Below, piece by piece: positions 18,765-28,368 of a stretch of 64,000 nucleotides of DNA. The notes under the pieces are model-generated. The model ran no database searches and was not told the DNA's origin. It saw only the letters and a program-made list of their open reading frames with translations. The stretch's first letter is position 1; every line of letters begins with the position of its first letter. A program made the position numbers and the translations under genes. The stretch is from a virus. The stretch covers positions 1-64,000 of IMG/VR virus record IMGVR_UViG_3300025889_000073; one strand, 5' to 3'.

Positions 18765-19243
18765 TGTTCCCTATTGGTGCCATAATTAAAGGTTTAATCT
18801 ACTTAGCAATTGTATTGGTGGTTGCAGGTGGATTTTATTATATTACTGGTTTGCGAGCAGACCTTGCCATATCAGAGGCAAACAATGCTAAACTAGAAGA
18901 AGGCATCAAAGAACAACAAGAGTTGTTAGAGTCGATGAAGAAAGACATTGCACAGATTCAAGAAACAAATAAACAATTACAAGAACAAAACGAGAAACAA
19001 AAACAAGATGTTGATGCATTGGCCAAAAAATTTGATAAAAGAGATTTTGGTGTATTTGCCGCAGCACAAACAGAAAAGGCAGAAAAATTAATAAATCGTG
19101 GTACAGTTAATGCACTCAGATGTATAGAATTGGCATCAGGTGCACCTTTAACAGAAGAAGAAAAGAATGCTAAAACACCTATGGAGGCCAATCGTGAATG
19201 TCCTGCGCTTATCGACCCTAACTTTAAGCCTATCCTTAATTAG
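18764..19243 (+). CDS. Inner-membrane spanin-like protein (Rz-like)
   Basis: This 159-residue protein has one N-terminal membrane segment (about residues 8-28), then a long coiled coil of Glu/Gln/Lys heptads (about 35-85) and a C-terminal domain with two Cys. This is the layout of an i-spanin, which links inner to outer membrane during lysis. A lipoprotein gene is nested in its 3' end in another frame, as Rz1 is in Rz. The C-terminal domain is larger than usual, so the spanin role is inference. Confidence 0.6.
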   Translation: MFPIGAIIKGLIYLAIVLVVAGGFYYITGLRADLAISEANNAKLEEGIKEQQELLESMKKDIAQIQETNKQLQEQNEKQKQDVDALAKKFDKRDFGVFAAAQTEKAEKLINRGTVNALRCIELASGAPLTEEEKNAKTPMEANRECPALIDPNFKPILN

Positions 19244-19589
19244 TGGTTGTGCTTCTATTTGGCCATTTGGTGATAAAACACCAGAGGTCAAACAAATAGA
19301 AATACAAAAGAAAGAGGTTGCAAGAACACCTTTAAATTTAAGTGACCCAAAACCAATCAAGGCGAGAGAACTTAAATGGGTTATTATCACACCTGAAAAT
19401 GCTGAAGCAGTATGGGCAAAATTAAAAGAATCAAATACAGATTTGGTTTTGATTGCTCTGACTGATGATGGTTATCAAGAACTTGCTATGACAATGGCTG
19501 AGATAAGAAATTTAATATCATCACAAAGAACAGTAATAATCAAATATAAGGAATACTATGAACCGCCTAAAACTCCTGATACTAAGTAG
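19194..19589 (+). CDS. Lipoprotein overlapping the spanin-like gene (o-spanin candidate)
   Basis: A GTG start at 19194 is chosen because GGAGG at 19183-19187 sits six bases upstream; an ATG at 19167 in the same frame is possible. The first 19 residues form a lipoprotein signal peptide with lipobox LISGC. The mature part ends with a conserved region (WVIITPENAEAVW, LTDDGYQELAM, IIKYKEYYE) seen in many phage lysis-region proteins. It overlaps the upstream gene by 50 bases. Outer-membrane lipoprotein partner of the upstream protein is the likely role. Confidence 0.6.
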   Translation: MNVLRLSTLTLSLSLISGCASIWPFGDKTPEVKQIEIQKKEVARTPLNLSDPKPIKARELKWVIITPENAEAVWAKLKESNTDLVLIALTDDGYQELAMTMAEIRNLISSQRTVIIKYKEYYEPPKTPDTK

Positions 19590-19983
19590 TGCATTTTTAA
19601 CCCTGTCTGGATGTGGTACATTACAAGATATGTACGATGCCTATTTTATGGCAGGTTATGATAATAATGAGTATGCATTAGTGAATCAAATCAGAACCGA
19701 ATCAGAATTAAATATAAATAAGTGTACTGATGATTTATTGGCAAGAACTGTTTTTGTTGATTTGTACGATAAATCTGTTGAACTGAAAAACTTTTCACAA
19801 TATGTTCCTGATAATGAAGATGCATTTAAACTTGCATCAGGTCTAGTAGAATTATCCAAACAAGGAAAAGATGCTTACGATAAAGGTGACAAAGTTAGTC
19901 CCACATTCTGTAAGTTGAAATTAAAATCTATTAACAGAGCTTCTGAAAAGGCTCAAGAAGTTATTGGGAAGAAACCAAGATGA
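19558..19983 (+). CDS. Lipoprotein, unknown function
   Basis: This 141-residue protein overlaps the previous gene by 32 bases and starts with a signal peptide ending in lipobox LSGC. The mature part is helical with two Cys. It belongs to the lysis/envelope cluster by position. Confidence 0.6.
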   Translation: MNRLKLLILSSAFLTLSGCGTLQDMYDAYFMAGYDNNEYALVNQIRTESELNINKCTDDLLARTVFVDLYDKSVELKNFSQYVPDNEDAFKLASGLVELSKQGKDAYDKGDKVSPTFCKLKLKSINRASEKAQEVIGKKPR

Positions 19984-20186
19984 ACATCAATCAAGTCGAA
20001 GCAGAATTTTCGGAAATCCAATCGGCATACGAAAACAGAGAAATCTCTAAAGAAGAATATTTAAATCTACTACAAGGTTTAGAAGTTGAACAGGCAATTG
20101 CCGAAGACGCTGAAGAACTAAGTCGCAAAGAAAATTTAAATACTATGATAAATGCTGCAATCACAACGGTGTCTATGTTAGGATAA
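19980..20186 (+). CDS. Small acidic helical protein
   Basis: This 68-residue protein overlaps the previous stop by four bases. It is Glu-rich and probably two helices with a short hydrophobic C-terminus. Similar short proteins are common next to holin-like genes; function unknown. Confidence 0.55.
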   Translation: MNINQVEAEFSEIQSAYENREISKEEYLNLLQGLEVEQAIAEDAEELSRKENLNTMINAAITTVSMLG

Positions 20187-20195
20187 TGAATTCAA

Positions 20196-20552
20196 ATGGA
20201 CACACCAGAAAGAATAGCTAAATTGGAAGCACAAGTCGAATCAATCAAAGATGATGTTGTTGAATTGAGGTCTGATGTAAAAGACCTACATTCACGCATC
20301 ACAACTGGTAATCGTGAGATTATGGATAAGATTGATTCCGTTTCACAATCTTTAGAGACAAAGATGAGACAGAATCAAGAAACATCTACACAACAACACG
20401 AACTTATCGAACAAGAAGTAAAAAAAGATATTAATACATTGTATGATAAATTATCCTCGTTGGAAAAATGGAAATGGATGGTAATTGGCGGCGCCATTGT
20501 TGTCGGTTACATTTTAGGTAATATTGATATAACAAAATTGTTTGGCAATTAA
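20196..20552 (+). CDS. XhlA-like coiled coil protein with C-terminal membrane anchor (holin-associated)
   Basis: This 118-residue protein is a coiled coil from about residue 8 to 90, followed by WKWMVIGGAIVVGYILG, one membrane segment. This matches the hemolysin XhlA family that works with holins in cell lysis. It closes the lysis-like cluster just before the primase promoter. Confidence 0.6.
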   Translation: MDTPERIAKLEAQVESIKDDVVELRSDVKDLHSRITTGNREIMDKIDSVSQSLETKMRQNQETSTQQHELIEQEVKKDINTLYDKLSSLEKWKWMVIGGAIVVGYILGNIDITKLFGN

Positions 20553-20563
20553 ATTAACTCCTA

Positions 20564-20592
20564 TTGACACCACAACTGTGGTGTGTTATATT
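20564..20592 (+). promoter_or_regulatory. Sigma70-type promoter giving an almost leaderless primase mRNA
   Basis: TTGACA (20564-20569) and TATATT (20587-20592) are 17 bases apart. The primase ATG at 20601 is only 8 bases after the -10 box, so the transcript would begin at or next to the start codon. No ribosome binding site is present. Confidence 0.7.
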
Positions 20593-20600
20593 ATGGTTCT

Positions 20601-21626
20601 ATGTTATCAGTTGATTCAAAGTATATAAGGTTACTTTCTTCTCGCTTGCGAAACTTCAAGCAGAAGAATAATTACCTATGGAATTTCTCCTGCCCGTATT
20701 GTGGCGATTCCCAAAAGAATAAAACAAAGGCAAGAGGATATGTTTTTCAAAAAGGCACCGATTTGTTCTATCGTTGCCATAACTGTGGAGTGAGTACAAA
20801 TGCAGGTAACCTCATTAAACAAGTTGACGGTGCATTACACAAGGAGTATGTTCTCGAGCGGTACACTTCCGGTAAATCCAATAACGCCCGTACCGCCAAT
20901 ACAATCCTCAACATATCGCCACCGAGATTTGATAAGGTTGCAAAACAGAAATTCTTTGAACACGGAGAATTCGTCAACAATTTACCGAGTGGACATTTTT
21001 GTTTAGATTATTTGGCAAAACGTAAAATACCAGAAAAGTTTTACGATAAATTATTATTCACACAACACTACAAACAATTCTGTGATGCCCTAATACCCAA
21101 TCATGGCAAAATAATAATCGATGATGCAAGGCTTGTAATACCATTTTACAATGAGTATAATGAGTTGGTTGCTGTCTCAGGTCGTGCCCTAGAGACAGGA
21201 GACAAGACCTTGAGATATGTTACAATACGAACTAACGAATCTGATAGTAAACTTGTTTATGGTTTAGACAGAATAGATAAGAAGAAAACCGTAAAGATTA
21301 TAGAAGGACCATTGGATTCATTGTTTATAAGTAACTGTGTAGCAAGTGGTGATGCAAATCTAACAATTACGGCAAAAAATATTGATTGTGAAAAAATATT
21401 AATTTTTGATAATGAACCTCGAAATAAAGAGATTGTGAAGATGATGCAGGATGCAATCAAATTAGATTATAATGTTGTCATTTGGCCAGATACCGTAATT
21501 GGTAAAGATATAAATGAGATGGTGATGAACGGCCTATCACCTGATGAAATTGAAAAAATTATAAGTATTAACACCTCTAAAGGTTTGCAAGCTCAAACCA
21601 AATTTGTTTTTTGGAAAAAAGTATGA
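20601..21626 (+). CDS. DNA primase (DnaG/T4 gp61 type)
   Basis: This 341-residue protein has an N-terminal zinc-binding motif (CPYCGD at residue 31, CHNCG near 59), a middle part with RLVIPFYNEYNELVAVSGR, and a TOPRIM domain with IIEGPLDSLF and ILIFDNE acidic motifs. This is the layout of phage primases that make RNA primers for lagging-strand synthesis. An in-frame GTG at 20583 lies inside the promoter, so 20601 is the likely start. The stop overlaps the next gene. Confidence 0.88.
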   Translation: MLSVDSKYIRLLSSRLRNFKQKNNYLWNFSCPYCGDSQKNKTKARGYVFQKGTDLFYRCHNCGVSTNAGNLIKQVDGALHKEYVLERYTSGKSNNARTANTILNISPPRFDKVAKQKFFEHGEFVNNLPSGHFCLDYLAKRKIPEKFYDKLLFTQHYKQFCDALIPNHGKIIIDDARLVIPFYNEYNELVAVSGRALETGDKTLRYVTIRTNESDSKLVYGLDRIDKKKTVKIIEGPLDSLFISNCVASGDANLTITAKNIDCEKILIFDNEPRNKEIVKMMQDAIKLDYNVVIWPDTVIGKDINEMVMNGLSPDEIEKIISINTSKGLQAQTKFVFWKKV

Positions 21627-22318
21627 AAATAAAATTGATTAGTTATTCACAACACGCTGTTGATCCGTCAATCGGCCTCGATATTGAGTTGGACTTGATG
21701 AATATGCAGGATTTGATTGCGTATTGTGCTAGAGTTTCAAATCCATCCAATCAATCAAACACAGAAACTTCCGAGAAATTAATTCGTTACTTAATCAACA
21801 ATCAACATTGGTCACCACTTGAAATGGTGAGCGCTTGCTTGGAAATTGAAACGACTAGAGATATTGCTAGACAGATGTTACGCCACAGGTCATTCTCGTT
21901 TCAGGAATTCAGTCAGAGGTATGCAGACCCGACCAAAGATTTGGATTTTGTGATTAGAGAAGCAAGACTACAAGATAAAACAAACAGACAAAACTCTGTT
22001 CAAATTGATATGAATAATGATGAGCATCGATATATCGCTGTTGGGTGGGAAGAAATGCAGAAACGTGCTATCAATGAAGCACGCAACGCCTACGATTGGG
22101 CAATTGCTAAAGGTATTGCCAAAGAACAAGCTCGAGCTGTATTGCCTGAAGGGAATACAGTTTCTCGCCTCTACATGAACGGCACCTTGCGTTCGTGGAT
22201 TCACTATATACAACTCCGTTCTTCTAATGGAACACAGAAAGAGCACATGGACGTGGCCAAAGCGTGTGCTGAAGTAATATCAAAAGTGTTCCCTATGTCT
22301 AAAGAGTTTGTAGAATAA
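21623..22318 (+). CDS. thyX: Flavin-dependent thymidylate synthase ThyX
   Basis: This 231-residue protein has the ThyX signature RHRxxSxxxxSxR as RHRSFSFQEFSQRYA at about residues 87-101, plus QARAVLPEG and SWIHYIQLR near the C-terminus. ThyX converts dUMP to dTMP with FAD, NADPH and methylene-tetrahydrofolate. The ATG at 21623 overlaps the primase stop. It leads a deoxynucleotide-synthesis run with nrdA and nrdB. Confidence 0.95.
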   Translation: MKIKLISYSQHAVDPSIGLDIELDLMNMQDLIAYCARVSNPSNQSNTETSEKLIRYLINNQHWSPLEMVSACLEIETTRDIARQMLRHRSFSFQEFSQRYADPTKDLDFVIREARLQDKTNRQNSVQIDMNNDEHRYIAVGWEEMQKRAINEARNAYDWAIAKGIAKEQARAVLPEGNTVSRLYMNGTLRSWIHYIQLRSSNGTQKEHMDVAKACAEVISKVFPMSKEFVE

Positions 22319-22336
22319 TAATAAATGGAGTAATTA

Positions 22337-24145
22337 ATGGAAGAAATTGTACATGGTATCAAGGTAGACTATAATCGGGACACATTGTTTGATAAATTAG
22401 GACTGACAAGACTAAAAGAAAGTTACATGAAAGATGATGAAGTTTCACCACAAGAAAGATTTGCCTTTGTTTCAAGCTCGTTTGGTTCCACTCCGGAACA
22501 CGCCCAACGACTTTACGAATACAGTAGTAAACATTGGCTTAGTTATTCCACTCCTATCCTTAGTTACGGTCGTAGCAAGCGTGGGTTGCCTATATCTTGC
22601 TTCCTCCCGTATCTCGACGATTCTGCGGAAGGATTAGTTGATACTTTATCAGAAGTAAATTGGCTTTCAATGTTGGGAGGAGGTGTTGGAATTGGAATCG
22701 GTATTAGATCTGCTGATGATAAGTCTGTGGGGGTCATGCCTCACCTTAGGACTTACGATGCTAGTTCGCTTGCTTACAGACAGGGACGTACTCGTAGAGG
22801 TAGTTATGCTTGTTATCTTGATATCAGCCACCCTGACATACTCATATTTTTGGAAATGCGAAAGCCAACCGGCGACCAAAATATGCGTTGTCTAAACTTG
22901 CATCATGGAATTAATATTACTGATGATTTTATGAATTTAATTGAAAGGTGTATGATTGATAAAGATGCAGATGACACATGGGAACTAAAAGACCCGCACA
23001 CAGGTGAGGTGCGTGACAGCGTGCCTGCTAGAGAATTGTGGCAACGTATCTTAGAGATTCGTATGCAAACCGGCGAACCTTATTTACATTTCATTGACAC
23101 CAGTAATCGTGCAATGCCTGAGTTTCAAAAGAAATTAGGACTAAGCATCAAACAATCGAACTTGTGTTCTGAAATTATTTTACCTACAGACAAGAAGCGT
23201 ACTGCTGTTTGCTGTCTTTCATCCGTTAACTTGGAGTATTTTGATGAATGGTCTAAAGAGAAACTTTTTCTTAGAGATGTTGCTGAAATGCTTGACAATG
23301 TTCTTCAGCATTTTATTGATAATGCTCCTTCTGCTGTTAAGCGTGCCGTATATTCTGCTCGTAATGAACGCAGCATTGGTATCGGTGCTCTTGGATTCCA
23401 CGCATACTTACAAAAACAAAACCTGCCATGGGAATCAGCACAAGCAACAGGTTTAAACATAAAAATGTTCAAACATATAAGGGAGAATTTAGATGTCGCA
23501 AACAAGGAACTCGGTGCTGAGAGAGGTGAAGCACTCGATGCAGTCGGCACTGGTCTTAGGTTTAGTCATGTTATGGCAATTGCTCCCAATGCTTCTTCTT
23601 CCATCCTTATGGGCAATACCTCTCCTAGTATTGAACCTTATCGTGCTAATGCTTATCGCCAAGATACATTATCAGGAGCATATCTTAATAAAAACCGATA
23701 CTTAGATAAAATTATAAAGGAAAAATGTGATGGTGACACTAAGTTGGACTATAACGAAATCTGGTCAAGTATTATCGCAAACGATGGAAGCGTTCAACAT
23801 CTTGAATTCTTGGACCAATGGACCAAAGATGTATTTAAAACATCCATGGAAATTGACCAAAGATGGATTGTTGACCATGCAGCTCACAGGCAACAATATA
23901 TCGACCAAGCACAATCGGTCAACCTATTCTTTAGGCCTGATGTAAACATTCTATTGCTCCATGCCGTACACTTTCAGGCATGGAAACAAGGCCTCAAAAC
24001 ACTTTACTACTGCCGTTCAGAAAAACTAGCAAAGGCTGATAAAGTTGCTAAAAAAATTGAACGTGAAGTGATTAAAGAAATTGATTTGTCAGCACTAACC
24101 AATCTATCGGAAGGTGAAGAAATTTGTCTTGCTTGTGAAGGTTGA
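22337..24145 (+). CDS. nrdA: Ribonucleotide reductase class Ia large subunit
   Basis: This 602-residue protein is shorter than the E. coli subunit (about 760) and lacks the N-terminal ATP-cone. The catalytic residues are visible: GLPISCFLP (first redox Cys, residue 88), SNLCSEI (Asn, thiyl-radical Cys, Glu), and AVCCLSSVNL (second redox Cys). The C-terminus CLACEG holds the shuttle cysteines that a thioredoxin reduces. GGAG at 22327 precedes the ATG. Without the ATP-cone, dATP feedback inhibition would be lost, as in other phage enzymes (inference). Confidence 0.95.
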   Translation: MEEIVHGIKVDYNRDTLFDKLGLTRLKESYMKDDEVSPQERFAFVSSSFGSTPEHAQRLYEYSSKHWLSYSTPILSYGRSKRGLPISCFLPYLDDSAEGLVDTLSEVNWLSMLGGGVGIGIGIRSADDKSVGVMPHLRTYDASSLAYRQGRTRRGSYACYLDISHPDILIFLEMRKPTGDQNMRCLNLHHGINITDDFMNLIERCMIDKDADDTWELKDPHTGEVRDSVPARELWQRILEIRMQTGEPYLHFIDTSNRAMPEFQKKLGLSIKQSNLCSEIILPTDKKRTAVCCLSSVNLEYFDEWSKEKLFLRDVAEMLDNVLQHFIDNAPSAVKRAVYSARNERSIGIGALGFHAYLQKQNLPWESAQATGLNIKMFKHIRENLDVANKELGAERGEALDAVGTGLRFSHVMAIAPNASSSILMGNTSPSIEPYRANAYRQDTLSGAYLNKNRYLDKIIKEKCDGDTKLDYNEIWSSIIANDGSVQHLEFLDQWTKDVFKTSMEIDQRWIVDHAAHRQQYIDQAQSVNLFFRPDVNILLLHAVHFQAWKQGLKTLYYCRSEKLAKADKVAKKIEREVIKEIDLSALTNLSEGEEICLACEG

Positions 24146-24147
24146 TT

Positions 24148-24972
24148 ATGATTGAAAAATTAAATATGAAGGTCAATGCGACCGAGTTGAGAACTACAAT
24201 ACCAAAATTGAAAGAGATTGGACCTATGGTTTTTCAAGGTTCCGAATTTGGTTACAAAAATTTTGGTGGTTGGAATCTACAAAGTAGAACGGGTGATTAC
24301 AAAGATGGTTTTCAAGTAGGTGTTGAAAAGTGTTGGAGAAATGGAAAATTTGACTATAGACTTGCTAAATTCTTAAACTATTCTCACGCTTTCGAACACA
24401 ACAATAAAACTCAAGCTTGTTTAAAACCTTACGCCACAATACTAAATTTTTTAGAATCGGAAGGTTTTTATCCAAGAAGAGCTAGAGTTACCTGTTTAAA
24501 AGCAGGTTCTAATAGCATCATACACAGAGATGCGCCTGATGATGTTTATATGTGTAGAATACATATACCTATCATAACAAACGACCAATGTTATCATTGG
24601 ATGGATTATAAAGGTGACCAAAAATATTTTCATATGCCAGCTGACGGAAGTGTTTTCATCTTACCTGTAAATGTGATGCATCGAATTACGAATCAATCCA
24701 AACACGACAGATATCATATGATTGTTGACGTTTATGATACGAAAAAGGTCACGAAAAATTTTAAGTATGATGGTGATATAAATTTTTTAATAAATGAAGC
24801 CAAAGAATATAGGAAAATAATTGATTCAACACCATTACCATGGTATTGGAAAATTGTTTATTCGATTGGTAGACAAATTGTTGTAACCAAATTTAAAATG
24901 GAACAAAAAATGATTCATGCTTCTTATAAACTAAATTCTACAAAATTTGTTCGTTCTACAATATCAAAATGA
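24148..24972 (+). CDS. 2-oxoglutarate/Fe(II) oxygenase, Asp/Asn beta-hydroxylase-like
   Basis: This 274-residue protein starts at 24148 behind GAAGG. The likely iron site is HRDAPDD (HxD) near residue 130 and a distal His in VMHRITN, with a following Arg for 2-oxoglutarate. GSVFILPVNVMHRI is typical of the aspartyl/asparaginyl beta-hydroxylase fold. The C-terminal 70 residues are basic and aromatic and end against the desaturase gene, which overlaps. It could hydroxylate a protein, a lipid or a small molecule. Its coupling to a desaturase is suggestive only. Confidence 0.65.
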   Translation: MIEKLNMKVNATELRTTIPKLKEIGPMVFQGSEFGYKNFGGWNLQSRTGDYKDGFQVGVEKCWRNGKFDYRLAKFLNYSHAFEHNNKTQACLKPYATILNFLESEGFYPRRARVTCLKAGSNSIIHRDAPDDVYMCRIHIPIITNDQCYHWMDYKGDQKYFHMPADGSVFILPVNVMHRITNQSKHDRYHMIVDVYDTKKVTKNFKYDGDINFLINEAKEYRKIIDSTPLPWYWKIVYSIGRQIVVTKFKMEQKMIHASYKLNSTKFVRSTISK

Positions 24973-25760
24973 ATATAAGAAATAATTCATTTGTAAAAAC
25001 ATATATCACATCAACATATACAGTATCACAAGTTGTGATAATGACACAACTAATGTTGTCGTTCATTGGTATAATTTATATTGCAACAAATTTTTCTTGG
25101 GCGTATGTCGGATTGTGTTTTTTTTGGTACGCTGCTTTATTGTGGTGGTCACATCATATAGGATTACATAGATATTTTTCACACAATTCTTTTAATGTGA
25201 ATAAATTTTGGCATATTGTATTGTGTTACACCAGTTGTTTAATTTCTTTTGGTTCTCCATTTTCATATTCTCTAATGCACAGAGCGCACCATAAACATTC
25301 AGATACAGATAAAGATACTCATGCTCCTACGAAGATTGGATTTTTAAGAGTCATGTTTTTCAATTGGAAATTGGAAAATGTTAATCTAATGGACAGAAAT
25401 AAAAAAATAGATAACTGGGCAATCAATGCTCACACCTTCTATACACTAATTATTTTGTTGTTTTATGCACTACTACATACAATTGACACAGGACTTGCTT
25501 TCACTTATAATATAGGTGTTACGGTAGCATTATTTGGTGTTGCTTATGTTAATGTATTTTCTCACATCAAAAATCCTTTAAACTATAGGAATTTTGATAC
25601 TGACGATTTATCATCTAATAATTTATTTGTTGGTATGGTGGGTGGTGAATGGCACAACAACCATCACAATAATCCTCAAAAATGGAATCAAAGAGTTAAG
25701 TGGTGGGAATTAGATATACCTGCTCAAATTATAAAATTAATTAAAAAGGAACAACAATGA
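24969..25760 (+). CDS. Fatty acid desaturase, acyl-CoA delta-9 type
   Basis: This 263-residue membrane protein has the three histidine boxes of the di-iron desaturases: HRYFSH (67-72), HRAHH (104-108) and WHNNHH (about 231-236). Four hydrophobic segments flank them, two before box 1 and two between boxes 2 and 3. Family members place a double bond in acyl chains using O2 and an electron donor. It is short but seems complete. It overlaps the oxygenase upstream and the thioredoxin downstream by four bases each. A second desaturase is at 61186. Confidence 0.93.
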   Translation: MNIRNNSFVKTYITSTYTVSQVVIMTQLMLSFIGIIYIATNFSWAYVGLCFFWYAALLWWSHHIGLHRYFSHNSFNVNKFWHIVLCYTSCLISFGSPFSYSLMHRAHHKHSDTDKDTHAPTKIGFLRVMFFNWKLENVNLMDRNKKIDNWAINAHTFYTLIILLFYALLHTIDTGLAFTYNIGVTVALFGVAYVNVFSHIKNPLNYRNFDTDDLSSNNLFVGMVGGEWHNNHHNNPQKWNQRVKWWELDIPAQIIKLIKKEQQ

Positions 25761-26008
25761 AGTTAATAAAATTTTATGCTGATTGGTGTCAGCCATGTAA
25801 AATGTTATCCAAAGTTATGAAAAACATTGAATTTCCATATCCAGTAGAAGAAGTAAATATTGACAAAGATAATGAAACAACTATGAATTATGGAATTCGT
25901 AGTGTTCCTGCATTATTATTGATTGATGAAAATAATAATATTGTTAAGAGAATGAGTGGTTACATGGACGCAAATAAATTAAAACAAGAACTAGGATTGG
26001 ACAACTAA
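25757..26008 (+). CDS. Thioredoxin-like protein
   Basis: This 83-residue protein has FYADWCQPCKML (active site WCxPC) and the cis-proline loop SVPALLLI. It lies between nrdA and nrdB, so it probably reduces the shuttle cysteines of the reductase. It is shorter than cellular thioredoxins (about 105) but keeps the core fold. Confidence 0.9.
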   Translation: MKLIKFYADWCQPCKMLSKVMKNIEFPYPVEEVNIDKDNETTMNYGIRSVPALLLIDENNNIVKRMSGYMDANKLKQELGLDN

Positions 26009-26009
26009 A

Positions 26010-26999
26010 ATGGTAAAAAATAAATCTGACATTACATCTGAAAGAGATGCGTTTAAACCATTTCATTATCCATGGGCATATGAGGCGTGGTTAAAACACG
26101 AACAAGCCCATTGGTTACATAGTGAAGTGCCTATGCTTGAAGATGTAAAAGACTGGAAGAATAAACTAACAAAAGAACAAAAACAATTCCTGACACACAT
26201 CTTCCGTTTCTTTACACAAGGTGATATTGATGTTGCAGGTGGTTATGTAAAGAACTATCTGCCTTACTTTGCACAACCAGAAGTTCGTATGATGCTTCTT
26301 GGCTTTGCTGCAAGAGAGGCATTACACATCGCTGCATACTCACATCTTATTGAAACTCTTGGTCTGCCAGATACCACATACAATCAATTCTTGGAGTATC
26401 AACAGATGCGTGATAAACACGATTATGTGAAGGAGTTGTCATCACAGAATTCTACAAAAGAAAATACAGCCAAACATATTGCTGTGTTCTCGGCATTTAC
26501 TGAAGGTATGCAGTTGTTCTCATCATTCATTATGTTACTGAACTTCCCACGACATGGAATGATGAAAGGTATGGGACAGATTGTTACATGGTCTATTGTT
26601 GATGAAACCATGCACACAGAAAACATGATTAAGTTGTTTAGGACTTATATACAAGAGAACAATGAGATTTGGAATGATGAACTCAAATCTGAAATCTATG
26701 TTGTTGCTGAGAAGATGGTTGAACTAGAAGATAAATTTATTGACCTTGCTTTTGAAATGGGTGAAATGCCAAACCTAACATCAGAAGAAGTGAAACGATA
26801 TATTCGATATATTGCTGACCGTAGATTAATTTCTATGGGTATGAAAGGCATATTTAAGGTTAAGAAGAATCCTTTGCCATGGGTTGAAGAAATGATTAAT
26901 GCGCCAATTCACGGTAACTTCTTTGAGAATCGTGTTACTGATTACGCTAAAGGTGCATTAAAAGGTTCATGGGAAGATGTATGGGGGAAAGCAGCATGA
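26010..26999 (+). CDS. nrdB: Ribonucleotide reductase class Ia small subunit
   Basis: This 329-residue protein has the di-iron and radical residues in the expected order: GDIDVAGG, then [10 protein letters not shown] with Glu103, His106 and the radical Tyr110, then [11 protein letters not shown] and [11 protein letters not shown]. It pairs with nrdA upstream. The final codons overlap the isocitrate lyase start. Confidence 0.95.
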   Translation: MVKNKSDITSERDAFKPFHYPWAYEAWLKHEQAHWLHSEVPMLEDVKDWKNKLTKEQKQFLTHIFRFFTQGDIDVAGGYVKNYLPYFAQPEVRMMLLGFAAREALHIAAYSHLIETLGLPDTTYNQFLEYQQMRDKHDYVKELSSQNSTKENTAKHIAVFSAFTEGMQLFSSFIMLLNFPRHGMMKGMGQIVTWSIVDETMHTENMIKLFRTYIQENNEIWNDELKSEIYVVAEKMVELEDKFIDLAFEMGEMPNLTSEEVKRYIRYIADRRLISMGMKGIFKVKKNPLPWVEEMINAPIHGNFFENRVTDYAKGALKGSWEDVWGKAA

Positions 27000-28201
27000 A
27001 GAAAAGAGATTACACACAAGAAACAGTTAATAAGTTAAGAGGTAGTATACAGATTGAACATACTTTGGCCAAACATGGCGCCAGACACCTTAGAGAATTG
27101 CTGCAACGTGAACCTTACATTAATACACTTGGTGCATACAATGGCCAGCAGGCAGTACAACACGCAAAGGCAGGCCTGAAAGCAATTTATCTATCTGGTT
27201 GGCAAGTTGCTGCAGCACAAAACTCAGCACTACAAACTTATCCCGACCAATCATTGTATCCAGTTGATTCTGTACCTAAGGTTGTAAAGGCTATCAATAA
27301 TGCATTACGCCGTGCTGACCAAATTGAATGGTCTGAAGGTAAATTGTCAACATATTATTATTTGCCTATTGTCGCCGATGCTGAAGCAGGTTTTGGTGGT
27401 GCATTGAATGTCTATGAACTGATGATGGCCATGATTGAAGCAGGCGCATCTGGCGTACACTTTGAAGACCAATTGTCGAGTGAAAAGAAATGTGGCCATT
27501 TGGGTGGTAAGGTCCTTGTACCTACAAGTCAAATGATTCGAACACTTAATGCTGCACGTTTGGCTGCTGACGTAGCGGGTGTTGATACTGTTATTATGGC
27601 TCGTACTGATGCGGAAGCAGCGACACTTATTACCAGTAACCACGACCCATTAGACAAGGATTTTATCATCGATGAAAGGACTGAAGAAGGTTTTTACAAA
27701 TTTAAAAATGGCATTGATGCTTGTATTAGCAGAGGTCTTGCTTTTGCCCCTTACGCTGATCTCTTATGGTTTGAAACTAGCACACCTGATCTGGCACAAG
27801 CTAAAAAATTCGCCAATGCTATACACGCTAAGTTTCCAGACCAAATGCTTGCTTACAATTGCAGTCCTAGTTTTAATTGGCGCAAGTTTTTATCTATAGA
27901 TGAGTGTGAAACATTCCAACGTGAATTAGGAGAGCTTGGTTATAAGTTCCAGTTCATTACACTAGCAGGTTTTCATAATGTTAATCTTGCCACATTTGAA
28001 CTAGCAGAAGCATACAAACAACGTGGAATGGCAGGTTATGCTGAGATGCAAGAACGTGAGTTTGCAGCACAAGAACGTGGTTTCACTACAGTTAAACATC
28101 AACGTGAAGTTGGTGTTGGTTACTTTGACATTATTAGCGAGGCAGTTGGTGCCAAATCTACAGTAGCAAATAAAACATCAACTGAAGCGGAACAGTTTTA
28201 A
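26996..28201 (+). CDS. aceA: Isocitrate lyase
   Basis: This 401-residue protein is a recognisable isocitrate lyase: YLSGWQVAA near residue 65, [12 protein letters not shown] with the metal-binding Asp (about 125), and [14 protein letters not shown] with the catalytic Cys at 166. [10 protein letters not shown] and FQFITLAG follow in order. The enzyme splits isocitrate into succinate and glyoxylate, the first step of the glyoxylate shunt. It is shorter than the E. coli enzyme mostly at the N-terminus. No malate synthase is in the window, so host malate synthase or another fate of glyoxylate must be assumed. It overlaps nrdB by ATGA, tying it to the nucleotide operon. Confidence 0.96.
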   Translation: MKKRDYTQETVNKLRGSIQIEHTLAKHGARHLRELLQREPYINTLGAYNGQQAVQHAKAGLKAIYLSGWQVAAAQNSALQTYPDQSLYPVDSVPKVVKAINNALRRADQIEWSEGKLSTYYYLPIVADAEAGFGGALNVYELMMAMIEAGASGVHFEDQLSSEKKCGHLGGKVLVPTSQMIRTLNAARLAADVAGVDTVIMARTDAEAATLITSNHDPLDKDFIIDERTEEGFYKFKNGIDACISRGLAFAPYADLLWFETSTPDLAQAKKFANAIHAKFPDQMLAYNCSPSFNWRKFLSIDECETFQRELGELGYKFQFITLAGFHNVNLATFELAEAYKQRGMAGYAEMQEREFAAQERGFTTVKHQREVGVGYFDIISEAVGAKSTVANKTSTEAEQF

Positions 28202-28212
28202 TGGGAGATACT

Positions 28213-28368
28213 ATGAACACACTACACCACATATGTGATAACTGTAATTCAGAATTTCTCATAAAGTACCACGATGAAAGTGTTGAGGATACTCCCAGTT
28301 ATTGTCCATTTTGTGCTGAATATATAATTGATATAGACGACATTGAAATGGAAGAAGATGATGAATGA
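28213..28368 (+). CDS. Small zinc-ribbon protein
   Basis: A 51-residue reading frame behind GGGAGA has two CxxC pairs (CDNC and CPFC) and a strongly acidic tail. It overlaps the next gene by ATGA. It probably binds one zinc; function unknown. Confidence 0.6.
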   Translation: MNTLHHICDNCNSEFLIKYHDESVEDTPSYCPFCAEYIIDIDDIEMEEDDE

